Notes under the pieces: generated by a model
What the model was told of the DNA's origin: nothing
Database searches by the model: none
What the model saw: the letters and a program-made list of their open reading frames with translations, nothing else
Position numbers and translations under genes: made by a program
Part shown: positions 26,203 to 33,233 of the stretch, one piece after another
Layout: the number at the start of each line of letters is the position of its first letter
Position numbering within the stretch: the first letter of the stretch is position 1
NCBI GenBank assembly: GCA_023212695.1
Contig: JALCCG010000175.1
Coordinates: 1-45,151, forward strand
Length of the DNA: 45,151 bases
Direction: 5' to 3'
Source: Sporisorium sorghi
Lineage: Eukaryota; Basidiomycota; Ustilaginomycetes; Ustilaginales; Ustilaginaceae

Positions 26203-26433
26203 TTATGTACGCTCCCTATTCATTTTGGATTCGTACCACACATGATAAGTAATATCCCACGATTCTTTTCCCTTAAAAACTATTACTTCGTGAATTTTGT
26301 ATTTATCGCTATTTATAAAATCCCTGAACCAATACTCTTGATCCTCGACATTAACGGGATTTTTATAAAATTCTACAAATTTAACATTTTCCTTCGGTTG
26401 AATCCTATACATTTGCTGGCTATATTCAGACAT
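26203..26433 (-). CDS. Hypothetical small protein
   Basis: 76 residues, soluble, aromatic (DQEYWFRDFINSDKYK). ATG at 26433, with GGGAG eleven bases upstream. Its stop codon abuts the ATG of the micropeptide gene at 26202, and its last codons contain a copy of the ATGAATAGGGAG motif. No family recognised. Confidence 0.5.
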   Translation of the reverse strand: MSEYSQQMYRIQPKENVKFVEFYKNPVNVEDQEYWFRDFINSDKYKIHEVIVFKGKESWDITYHVWYESKMNRERT

Positions 26434-26459
26434 CCTGATACTCGCTCCCATTCAATAGG

Positions 26460-26843
26460 TTACTCGTCAACTTTAGCAAATAGTTTTTTACGTAATACGA
26501 TTAATTTTTGGAATTTATCTCGAATCTCTTGATTTATTTCAGGTTGATCCGGAAATACGTTACTTCCATCAACATAACATTCAACATTTCTTCCGTCATT
26601 AAACATTACTGTAAAAGAACCATCACCAACCCAACGTGCTGTATTCATTTCAATCTGACCTTCCGAAAATACAGATACTCTATCTATTTCATCGTTCAAT
26701 GGCTTCAGCTTTTGCTGCAATCGCTTATTTGGCCAGAAAGGATCGCGTTTTTCACAAGCATCATTAGTACATATCCTTCTAGCTTCGCCATAATCGCCTT
26801 CCCTCATAAGGGCACTGCAAAGATCACATAAATGAGTCTCCAA
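26460..26843 (-). CDS. Zinc-binding protein, TTG start
   Basis: 127 residues. CDLC in the first ten residues and a second pair C-x4-C (ICTNDAC, about 25-31) make a zinc ribbon. The remainder has a beta region (GSFTVMFNDGRNVECYVDG) and a C-terminal basic helix. TTG start seven bases after AAAGGAG. No family recognised. Confidence 0.55.
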   Translation of the reverse strand: METHLCDLCSALMREGDYGEARRICTNDACEKRDPFWPNKRLQQKLKPLNDEIDRVSVFSEGQIEMNTARWVGDGSFTVMFNDGRNVECYVDGSNVFPDQPEINQEIRDKFQKLIVLRKKLFAKVDE

Positions 26844-26977
26844 TTAAATTCTCCTTTACAACCTATTATTCAAATGATGTTCATTCTGTGCATTTACCGA
26901 TTTCTAAAGATAACCCTGATCCGTCGCCAGACTTCCAGATGTGTAAATATGTATTCTCCCTATTCATTTAGTTGATT

Positions 26978-27190
26978 TTAAGTTTTTTTATGCACAAAAA
27001 TTATCATGATGAGTGTCAATAGGAACCCGATTGAACTCAAAAAAAGAATTCCAGCTACCAAAAAACCTATAAGATAACCAAATCCATCATCTTGGATTTT
27101 GCCAGGGAAGTAGCTGACAATAATAATGGAGATTAACATCAGCCCGAAAGAACTAAAGTAACCCTTACAGATACTAAAATTGTCGTTCAT
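26978..27190 (-). CDS. Small membrane protein, two TM segments
   Basis: 70 residues with hydrophobic segments near 13-30 and 41-66 and a short basic tail (VHKKT). The ATG at 27190 suits GAGGTG nine bases upstream. Copies of the TGAATAG motif flank it on both sides. Confidence 0.55.
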   Translation of the reverse strand: MNDNFSICKGYFSSFGLMLISIIIVSYFPGKIQDDGFGYLIGFLVAGILFLSSIGFLLTLIMIIFVHKKT

Positions 27191-27226
27191 TATACCGTAC
27201 ACCTCTATTCACTGAAAAGTCATGTT

Positions 27227-27607
27227 CTATTCAATTTCCACAGTTTTATATGCTTTTACTAGATCTTTCGCCATTCTGCCTACCGTCTCATCATCATGAT
27301 GCTCATTTGAAGTGATTTTGGTCAGTAAATATAATAATAAGTCTCTAGGATCGTATTCCGGATTAATCTTATTTTTTTGTAACTTTTCTTCAAAGTATTG
27401 AAGGTAGCTTCCAGATTTATTTCCATTTTTATTTATGACAATGATCTTGTACCCGTCCACTTCATTAATTGGAGTTACTTTAAGTGAATGTTTCTCAGTT
27501 ACGATCGCATACTGCTCGACTTCTTCAAGAATCTCATTGTGCTTACCTGCACGAATGGACACTTCTAAGCAAGTGTCGTACATTTCAACAAGTAATAATT
27601 GATCCAT
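27227..27607 (-). CDS. Hypothetical protein
   Basis: 126 residues, alpha/beta, soluble, no family recognised. AGGAGAG lies six bases before the ATG, directly after a copy of the TGAATAGGAG motif. Confidence 0.55.
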   Translation of the reverse strand: MDQLLLVEMYDTCLEVSIRAGKHNEILEEVEQYAIVTEKHSLKVTPINEVDGYKIIVINKNGNKSGSYLQYFEEKLQKNKINPEYDPRDLLLYLLTKITSNEHHDDETVGRMAKDLVKAYKTVEIE

Positions 27608-27974
27608 AATACTCTCTCCTATTCATTTGATTATTACTCTGACAATTGCATTAATGCCAATAATAATTACAACGATCAAAGCAGTGATTGCATATCACAT
27701 TTTAATTTATGATCGACTTCTGGATCTCGTATAGAAAAACACATCGATATTAATTTTCATATACTGGCCGCGATGATCATTAATAGACTGATTAATTACT
27801 GATGGCTCACCTAACCCATGTTAAATGTGTTATTACAATACTCCGAGATTTGAAGATAATCTACTTGTAAGTGACTCAAATGTTTCCGAACGATATCAAA
27901 GGATACAACCGCCCTATAACTAATTATAAAGAGATGAGAAGAATTCGAGAAACTGTGCTCTCAGTTGAAAACAA
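27608..27974. other. Intergenic stretch without a gene
   Basis: 367 bases with no gene I can support. A short hydrophobic frame on the minus strand (27625-27690, reading like a membrane helix) has no start or binding site and may be the end of a decayed micropeptide gene. The terminator of the next gene follows. Confidence 0.4.
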
Positions 27975-28015
27975 AAAGTCCGGATAAACTCATATTGAGT
28001 TTATCCGGACTTTTT
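27975..28015. terminator. Strong bidirectional terminator
   Basis: A 17-pair perfect stem (27976-27992 with 27996-28012, three-base loop), flanked by A on one side and T on the other, so it can terminate both strands. On the minus strand it ends the unit of the M50-like gene. Confidence 0.9.
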
Positions 28016-28076
28016 TGTGGTTAGGCTTTCTCATTCTCAGTAACGGAACTAATGTATCGCTACATTGATTGATACT

Positions 28077-28760
28077 CTATCTGGTCGTAGAGATAACCGT
28101 TATAACCGAATATATAACAAGAGAACAAGCCACTAAATATGATAAAAATGCGATGGCCGTATAGATCCAAAAAAGCAGACGACTATGTGACCATATAAGC
28201 CTTCCATCGGTAAATCCGAAAGTCGTATTCGTTAAAGCCTGTACATCCTTATTTCGAATTTCCATGGCTTCTTTGCGCTTTCCTTCCCAAAGTTTTATGC
28301 ATGGGAAGAAAAGCGTCATCATATTAGTACTCAGAACTAAAAACGATATTAAAAGAGTTACGTAATGGTGATTTTGCTCAAAGAGTGCTAGCCATATACC
28401 CATAATCATAAATACTATTCCTACCATACCTTCAGCTGCTGGTCCAGCAATTGCAAACAAGAGAAGTTTCCATTTTCTTGACCCAAAGTAAACATGGTTC
28501 CAAGGATATGCGAGACCTCTTGTTTGACGCAATTTTTTAGCCGGTCTTGAATATTTAATAACTGGGATACCACAGACTTTAAATGATTTTTCTCTAGAGC
28601 CATTGATATCACCTAATACGATTCCAGCACGGCTTTCCCTATAAACTAATTTCAGAATTAAATAATGACCCACTTCATGAAAGAAGGTCGAAATGATTCG
28701 AAAACAGGATATTAACGAAGCAGAAACTAGAAAAAAAACCAATATGATAAATTGGCTCAT
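28077..28760 (-). CDS. Membrane-embedded M50-like metalloprotease
   Basis: 227 residues. HEVGH (28-32) lies in the first membrane helix, as in site-2-protease-type enzymes. Further hydrophobic segments are near 95-120, 128-150 and 195-222. A segment AIAGPAAEGMVG (about 105-116) is where M50 proteases carry their second conserved region, though the classic NPDG is not evident. It could cleave a membrane-bound regulator or a small membrane peptide. It follows the 548-residue zincin gene by 75 bases on the same strand. Confidence 0.65.
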   Translation of the reverse strand: MSQFIILVFFLVSASLISCFRIISTFFHEVGHYLILKLVYRESRAGIVLGDINGSREKSFKVCGIPVIKYSRPAKKLRQTRGLAYPWNHVYFGSRKWKLLLFAIAGPAAEGMVGIVFMIMGIWLALFEQNHHYVTLLISFLVLSTNMMTLFFPCIKLWEGKRKEAMEIRNKDVQALTNTTFGFTDGRLIWSHSRLLFWIYTAIAFLSYLVACSLVIYSVITVISTTR

Positions 28761-28835
28761 TGTATTTAATCCTCTCCATTCATTGTGTACACCTTATTAT
28801 CGGAAATAATGCTCAGTATAATAAGATGAAAATCA

Positions 28836-30482
28836 TCAAAACAAGAGCAATTGTCCATTCTGAGCATGTAAATAACTCTGGACTTCAGTCTCTGGTGCAG
28901 TTACATCAGACTGTGAAATATGAAAAGAAAAACTCCTCTTCTCTTCACGAATGGGTTCACATTTTGAGAACAGATTATCAAAATAAGATCTAAGTTCATT
29001 CAGATATTCTCGGTCAGAAGGATAAATTGGTTGGTCGTAATCTTGCTTAAGAAAGGAGGATTCAATCCTTTTGCATTTTGCGAGGTATAATTCGAAAGAA
29101 CGTGCAAAAATCTCGGTAGGTTGAAGATAGTAATTCCGATTATATTTTGTTGTACCTCTCCATCTCTCTACAAATGGATCGTCTGCTGGTAATCTCGAAA
29201 TATTTTGGTCAACGATTTGCTCGTATAATTGAATAAGTCGCACAAAAGACATTTCCTCACTCAACATACATTTTTCATTCATGGTATGGTCTATCTGATG
29301 ACCAAGTTCATGCATAAAAGAGCTTGGATGTTCGATATCGATTATGGTAGCTCGATAAAATGCATAATGTAAGCCTGCAGCTCGATGTTTTCCCAATTTT
29401 CGGATACGGAAACTATAATCCTTTGCAAGTGGTATATAGACTTTCTTTTTGATTTCTTCAAATTCTTTTTCCAATGCATGGAATCTAATGAGATCCACAT
29501 CGTTATCAAGTTCCACTGTTCCATAACGAGTCAAAAATTTATTGCTTTTCATGACTGCCTTAACTTTTTGATTGATATGTTTCTTGTCTTGAAAGGACTT
29601 TGCATAAGTGGAATGTTCATCAATCATGCGTTTAGTCTTTTCCTGGACATAGTTCATTGTACTAATAAGGCGAGGAATTATTATCTTCTTACCTTGTGCG
29701 GTTTCCATAATATAAGGAACGCCATCATCATTCCTTGCTAAAGAGAACTCTTCATAGGAATAATAATTGCTTATTTCTGTTTCTTCTCCATCAACATAAG
29801 GAAGATTGTATTTTTCGATTTCATCTTTTACCTCTACCGCAAATAGATCATCACCCGGACGAACAACCTTTCCCCTACTAACCGATTCAGTTGAGTAGTA
29901 CTCGGCTATTTTATACCTAATGTAATCTTTTTGCTTAATCGAAAATTCACACAAAGTATTTAAAAAAATAATTTTAGATATTAATCGTAAGCAGTCTGCA
30001 AATAGAAAGTAACCGATTCGGTTCAAGTTTTCTTTCAATCCATACTTTCTTAAATGGTACTTTTCAGGTAATTCTTTATTCAAGAATGTGTACGCGATAT
30101 CCGTTTGATTGAGTTTTAAAGCCACTGGTAATGACGGTTCATATTGTTGGGGAACTTTATTAATCTTAGCAGCGCTGCAGAGGAGCCTCAAAATAGAATT
30201 TTCCTTCTCATTAGCAAATTCCTTCATAATTTCTACCTCAACCTTGTAAGGGCCGAACGAAATATCTTGGAGAAAGCTCAGTTTATCTTCAAGATTTTTC
30301 GCAAAAAACATGGCCTTTACTTTTCTTCTGATTGCCGATTCGCATTTCTTTCTTAAATCATGAACAGTATCCTCAGGGGAAACAGTAAATTTAGCTTCAG
30401 CAATTAAATCGGACAAACCATAATGTGCATACTGTTGTTTTAATACCTCTGCCTTTTTAAGTGTGACAATTCGTTCTTTCAT
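28836..30482 (-). CDS. Zincin-like metallopeptidase (polyvalent-protein type)
   Basis: 548 residues. HELGHQIDH (391-399) is a gluzincin-type zinc motif, with a downstream candidate third ligand Glu457 in QPTEIFARSFELYL. That C-terminal pair (zinc helix, then PTEIFAR-SFE-Y) is typical of the peptidase parts of phage and plasmid polyvalent proteins. The N-terminal 330 residues are helical and unknown. There is no signal peptide, so it acts in the cytoplasm or is delivered with DNA; delivery is inference. GGAGGG is six bases before the ATG. The gene stands behind the large leader structure at 30562-30641 and is followed by the M50-like protease gene. Confidence 0.65.
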   Translation of the reverse strand: MKERIVTLKKAEVLKQQYAHYGLSDLIAEAKFTVSPEDTVHDLRKKCESAIRRKVKAMFFAKNLEDKLSFLQDISFGPYKVEVEIMKEFANEKENSILRLLCSAAKINKVPQQYEPSLPVALKLNQTDIAYTFLNKELPEKYHLRKYGLKENLNRIGYFLFADCLRLISKIIFLNTLCEFSIKQKDYIRYKIAEYYSTESVSRGKVVRPGDDLFAVEVKDEIEKYNLPYVDGEETEISNYYSYEEFSLARNDDGVPYIMETAQGKKIIIPRLISTMNYVQEKTKRMIDEHSTYAKSFQDKKHINQKVKAVMKSNKFLTRYGTVELDNDVDLIRFHALEKEFEEIKKKVYIPLAKDYSFRIRKLGKHRAAGLHYAFYRATIIDIEHPSSFMHELGHQIDHTMNEKCMLSEEMSFVRLIQLYEQIVDQNISRLPADDPFVERWRGTTKYNRNYYLQPTEIFARSFELYLAKCKRIESSFLKQDYDQPIYPSDREYLNELRSYFDNLFSKCEPIREEKRSFSFHISQSDVTAPETEVQSYLHAQNGQLLLF

Positions 30483-30561
30483 GAGTATCCCTCCAGATCA
30501 CTGAAATTTAGTCAAAAAATAGACTAAAATGCTTCACTCAATGCATTCACGACAGGTCCAT

Positions 30562-30641
30562 AAAAAAACACACCAGAAATGAACAAATCCCAATTGGGAT
30601 ATGTCTGATCTAAGATCAGATTGTTCACTGCTAGTGTGTTC
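30562..30641 (-). terminator. Large branched leader attenuator before the zincin gene
   Basis: On the minus strand AACACACTAG and TGAACAA arms (30619-30641) pair with TTGTTCA and CTGGTGTGTT (30567-30590), then seven T. Inside are two further stems: CTGATCT/AGATCAG (30605-30619) and the 14-bp palindrome ATCCCAATTGGGAT. The result is a three-way junction ending in a terminator, 80 bases before the start codon. Confidence 0.75.
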
Positions 30642-30681
30642 TAAATAGAATCTCCGATGCCGCGTGGCGCAGAGCAAAATC

Positions 30682-30687
30682 ATTATA
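30682..30687 (-). promoter_or_regulatory. Putative promoter of the zincin gene
   Basis: TATAAT on the minus strand with TTATGA 17 bases upstream. The RNA would begin about 35 nt before the attenuator and carry TTTTGCTCTGCGCCACGCGG, which resembles the leader of the 22.6 kb unit. Confidence 0.5.
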
Positions 30688-30735
30688 GTCGAGTTATGAG
30701 TTAATCATAACACTTCTATGCCAAGAAGTGAATGG

Positions 30736-31320
30736 CTACCCATTTTTCTTGAAACGTTCGGCAAATGTAGAGAATTCTCGCCAGTTTTCTTCTAAATATT
30801 CAAGCCGTTTGATTTGTTCTTGTAGAGAAGCATTCGTTTCTTTCAAGTTATGAATTTCTCTATCCTTCTTCTCAAGTGCTTCACGTATGGTTTGAAATAG
30901 ACCAAGGTTTGAACTCAGCGCTTTAATATACTCACTTAGTTCATTCACTCGCTCCGGACTCAGCAATTGTTCGAGGAGCTCAAATTTCGCTCTATTTCTA
31001 ACGCCCCGTTGTTTACCAATCCTTTGTTGTTTATTTTCAACTTCTGTCTCTATGGACCTCGTCGTTTTAGTTAGCGATAACTTCTTTTTGTGTTCTTTTG
31101 CCGCTTCAATCAGTTCCTTAGTTTTCTTTCTCAATTCGGAGTTCCATCTAAAGCCACAAGCTCCAGGGGTTCTTCCCTCCAGCTCCTCAGAGGCTCTTTG
31201 AAACGCTTTTAATTGAGTTTCACCAAGCCTCATATGATCCAAAACAATTTCTGTTAGGATGGAGTCTTCTTGGTTACTCCAATCTCTTTGCCTATGTCTT
31301 TTGATTGCTTCTACACTCAC
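30736..31320 (-). CDS. RsfA/Myb-like transcription regulator
   Basis: 194 residues. Residues 8-62 match the RsfA (prespore-specific regulator) Myb/SANT-like domain: RDWSNQEDSILTEIVLDH, then GETQLKAFQRASEEL, then RTPGACGFRWNSELRK. A basic linker follows and residues 140-190 form a coiled coil (ALEKKDREIHNLKETNASLQ). RsfA-type proteins are restricted to Bacillales spore formers. The GTG at 31320 is preferred because AAAGGAG lies nine bases upstream. A short leader hairpin stands at 31465-31493. Confidence 0.75.
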   Translation of the reverse strand: MSVEAIKRHRQRDWSNQEDSILTEIVLDHMRLGETQLKAFQRASEELEGRTPGACGFRWNSELRKKTKELIEAAKEHKKKLSLTKTTRSIETEVENKQQRIGKQRGVRNRAKFELLEQLLSPERVNELSEYIKALSSNLGLFQTIREALEKKDREIHNLKETNASLQEQIKRLEYLEENWREFSTFAERFKKNG

Positions 31321-31454
31321 GTTGTATTGCTCCTTTCGACTTCTTTCTAATACAGATAAATCACTGGTGGTAAAACACACAAAACTATTCATATTGTTAC
31401 CAACTCAGGTATGAGGTATACCTTTATGTAGTTGGTATAGCAATAAGGTTATAC

Positions 31455-31493
31455 ATAAAACAAAAGAACGTTCCCATTAATAAGGAACGTTCT
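31455..31493 (-). terminator. Leader hairpin before the RsfA-like gene
   Basis: AGAACGTTCC pairs perfectly with GGAACGTTCT (31484-31493 with 31465-31474), followed by TTTGTTTT on the minus strand. It lies 135 bases before the start and just after TACAAT (extended by TGG) near 31506, so it may be an attenuator rather than the end of the 31609 gene. Confidence 0.6.
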
Positions 31494-31608
31494 CTTTCTA
31501 ATACTATTGTACCCATCATACTCAAACTCCTTTTTTTTAATTTCATATTAGGAACGTCTAAGTCCCAGATGATGGACTCCACCGCAGCTCGTGAAAGACG
31601 ATCCTGCC

Positions 31609-31812
31609 TCAATCACCCAGAAATTTCAATCCAAATATTCCGTCCAGTATAAGTGATCCAGCTATACAAAAGGCTACAGGAAAGAGAAAGGATATTATTG
31701 CCTGGCTGGTTTCTCCTGAGTTTCTCTTTTTTATTGAGGCTAACACTGCCCCTATCGAAACGCCTACTTTAGCGGCGATCAAGACCAAAGTTACTGTATT
31801 GATAGGTGTCAT
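31609..31812 (-). CDS. Small membrane protein, two TM segments
   Basis: 67 residues with two hydrophobic helices (VTLVLIAAKVGVSIGAVLA and FLFPVAFCIAGSLILDGIFG) separated by a basic turn. Size and two-helix layout recall VirB2-type pilin-like subunits, but with no signal peptide or other secretion gene nearby this is only a resemblance. The ribosome binding site is weak. Confidence 0.45.
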   Translation of the reverse strand: MTPINTVTLVLIAAKVGVSIGAVLASIKKRNSGETSQAIISFLFPVAFCIAGSLILDGIFGLKFLGD

Positions 31813-31922
31813 TTTATTTATTCTACATCTGTTGTTATAAATTACGGCTTAATTTGTGCTTCTTCTAAAACTTCACTAAACAACAATTTGCATCATGTCC
31901 AGTTCATTGACACTGATCAACT

Positions 31923-32030
31923 CTATTTACCTTTGTACAAGAACCGACCAATCGTTAAACCCAAAAGCAAAAATACAATACATGCCACGCACCACATAAA
32001 AGTGTCATTTTTCAAAAAATCATCTATCAT
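31923..32030 (-). CDS. Single-pass membrane micropeptide, 35 residues
   Basis: ATG at 32030, GGGGAG nine bases upstream. The peptide has an acidic N-terminus (MIDDFLKND), one membrane helix (WCVACIVFLLLGLTIG) and a basic tail (RFLYKGK), so it should insert N-out, C-in. Confidence 0.6.
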   Translation of the reverse strand: MIDDFLKNDTFMWCVACIVFLLLGLTIGRFLYKGK

Positions 32031-32062
32031 ATCTACCTACTCCCCTCAGAATTCTGGTTCTG

Positions 32063-32263
32063 CTATCGAATATTTGTTCCGTCCGTGTATTCAATGATGT
32101 AAAATTGACAGCCGTTTACTTCACAAATGACGATTCCCCGAGTGGGGTCATTTATTTCCGATCCGGTGTTTGTCGTTTCACCGCAGCAGGGGCACTTTAC
32201 GTCTTTAATGCCAGCGGCCAGTTCCTTTATTCTCGCTTCTAGCACTTTCTTAATACCGCTCAT
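32063..32263 (-). CDS. Small zinc-finger-like protein
   Basis: 66 residues: helical N-terminus, then CPCC and a later CEVNGC, which together can bind zinc. No family recognised. GGTG lies seven bases before the ATG. Confidence 0.5.
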   Translation of the reverse strand: MSGIKKVLEARIKELAAGIKDVKCPCCGETTNTGSEINDPTRGIVICEVNGCQFYIIEYTDGTNIR

Positions 32264-32289
32264 CCCAATACACCGTTCTATTCATAATG

Positions 32290-32448
32290 TTACTCCCCGA
32301 ACAACCCATTTAAGGTTCCATCTTGAAAGGCTTTTTGATAAAGCACCGTTAGTAGATCCCTGGTTAATTCCCGACTGTGATCTTCAATCACTCCGGCTTC
32401 TAACATCATGGCCAGCATGTCGTTAACACGCTCTTGCTGCTTCCTCAT
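32290..32448 (-). CDS. Hypothetical 52-residue protein
   Basis: ATG at 32448 with AAGGAG eleven bases upstream, preceded by the TGAATAAGGAG form of the recurrent motif. The product is charged and helical (MRKQQERVNDMLAMMLEAG) with no membrane segment. No family recognised. Confidence 0.5.
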   Translation of the reverse strand: MRKQQERVNDMLAMMLEAGVIEDHSRELTRDLLTVLYQKAFQDGTLNGLFGE

Positions 32449-32467
32449 TCTAATGCACGCTCCTTAT

Positions 32468-32566
32468 TCATTGAATTACATTAGCCGAATATATTGTCTC
32501 AAAAATCAGTAACGGTTTTTCTTGTTGGTTTTTCAAACCATTTCGTTTCCTTTGTTTTTCACTCAT
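32468..32566 (-). CDS. Hypothetical 32-residue peptide
   Basis: ATG at 32566, GGAG eight bases upstream (GAGGAGCGTG). Very basic N-terminus (MSEKQRKRNGLKNQQEK), then a short hydrophobic stretch. Its stop codon is the TGA of the next TGAATAAGGAG motif. Confidence 0.45.
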   Translation of the reverse strand: MSEKQRKRNGLKNQQEKPLLIFETIYSANVIQ

Positions 32567-32592
32567 GAAACACGCTCCTCTTTAAAAATGAG

Positions 32593-32937
32593 TCACTGAA
32601 TATAATACCAATTTAAAAAAATTTCCTTTAAAGAATGTATAGGCCTTAAAAGAATATGTTTCCATGATGCTCGTGGATTATCAGGTATTTTCTCTTTATG
32701 ATGATTGATTTGATTTTTCCACTTTCGTAACAACGGAACCAAAGCAGGAAGCCAGAAAATACACACAACAATTTGAAAGTAGAGAAAACCCATGACGGTG
32801 TTTAGAATGAGGTTCCAGTAAGGATTTCGATTGTCGAATTCTAATACTTTTGCAATTGCGAACCAAATGAATCCAAGGATGAAACCAATAAGAAAATAAA
32901 ACCCAAAAATAGCTCCCAGAACATATAAATATGACAT
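32593..32937 (-). CDS. Membrane protein with two or three TM segments
   Basis: 114 residues with hydrophobic segments near 4-28 and 43-70 and a basic soluble C-terminus. GGAGGAG is six bases before the ATG. It starts 18 bases after the 32956 gene. No family recognised. Confidence 0.55.
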   Translation of the reverse strand: MSYLYVLGAIFGFYFLIGFILGFIWFAIAKVLEFDNRNPYWNLILNTVMGFLYFQIVVCIFWLPALVPLLRKWKNQINHHKEKIPDNPRASWKHILLRPIHSLKEIFLNWYYIQ

Positions 32938-32955
32938 GGTAATCTCCTCCGCGCT

Positions 32956-33156
32956 TTATTGTTCGGTTGCCCTTTTTAGTCGTTTAAGTGCAGTTTCTGT
33001 ATAGATCACTTTATCACCACAGAATTCATCCCATCCTACTGAATAGCCATCTAAGCAGGTACTGCATGTAAATGAGAAAATCAAATCTTCCGGATCATGA
33101 TCATCCTTGATAACCTCTAAACTCATGACCTTTTCGCAGCAAGTTCGTAATTGCAT
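32956..33156 (-). CDS. Small cysteine-rich protein
   Basis: 66 residues with five cysteines (CC near the start, CSTC in the middle, one later), compatible with a zinc site. No family recognised. The ribosome binding site is weak. It is cotranscribed with the 32593 gene. Confidence 0.5.
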   Translation of the reverse strand: MQLRTCCEKVMSLEVIKDDHDPEDLIFSFTCSTCLDGYSVGWDEFCGDKVIYTETALKRLKRATEQ

Positions 33157-33233
33157 CTTCTACCAACTTTCCTTATCTATGGTTTCCCCATTTAGCCCAT
33201 CAATACACAGGTATCCAGGAGTACGATTATTGA

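Noticed and set aside
31424..31612. 62-codon TTG-initiated frame on the minus strand
   Set aside because: It runs through the leader hairpin and promoter-like sequence of the RsfA-like gene and has no convincing ribosome binding site.
31609..31812. VirB2-type conjugative pilin
   Set aside because: Two hydrophobic helices of the right size, but no signal peptide and no VirB4, VirD4 or relaxase gene in the window; called as a plain membrane protein.
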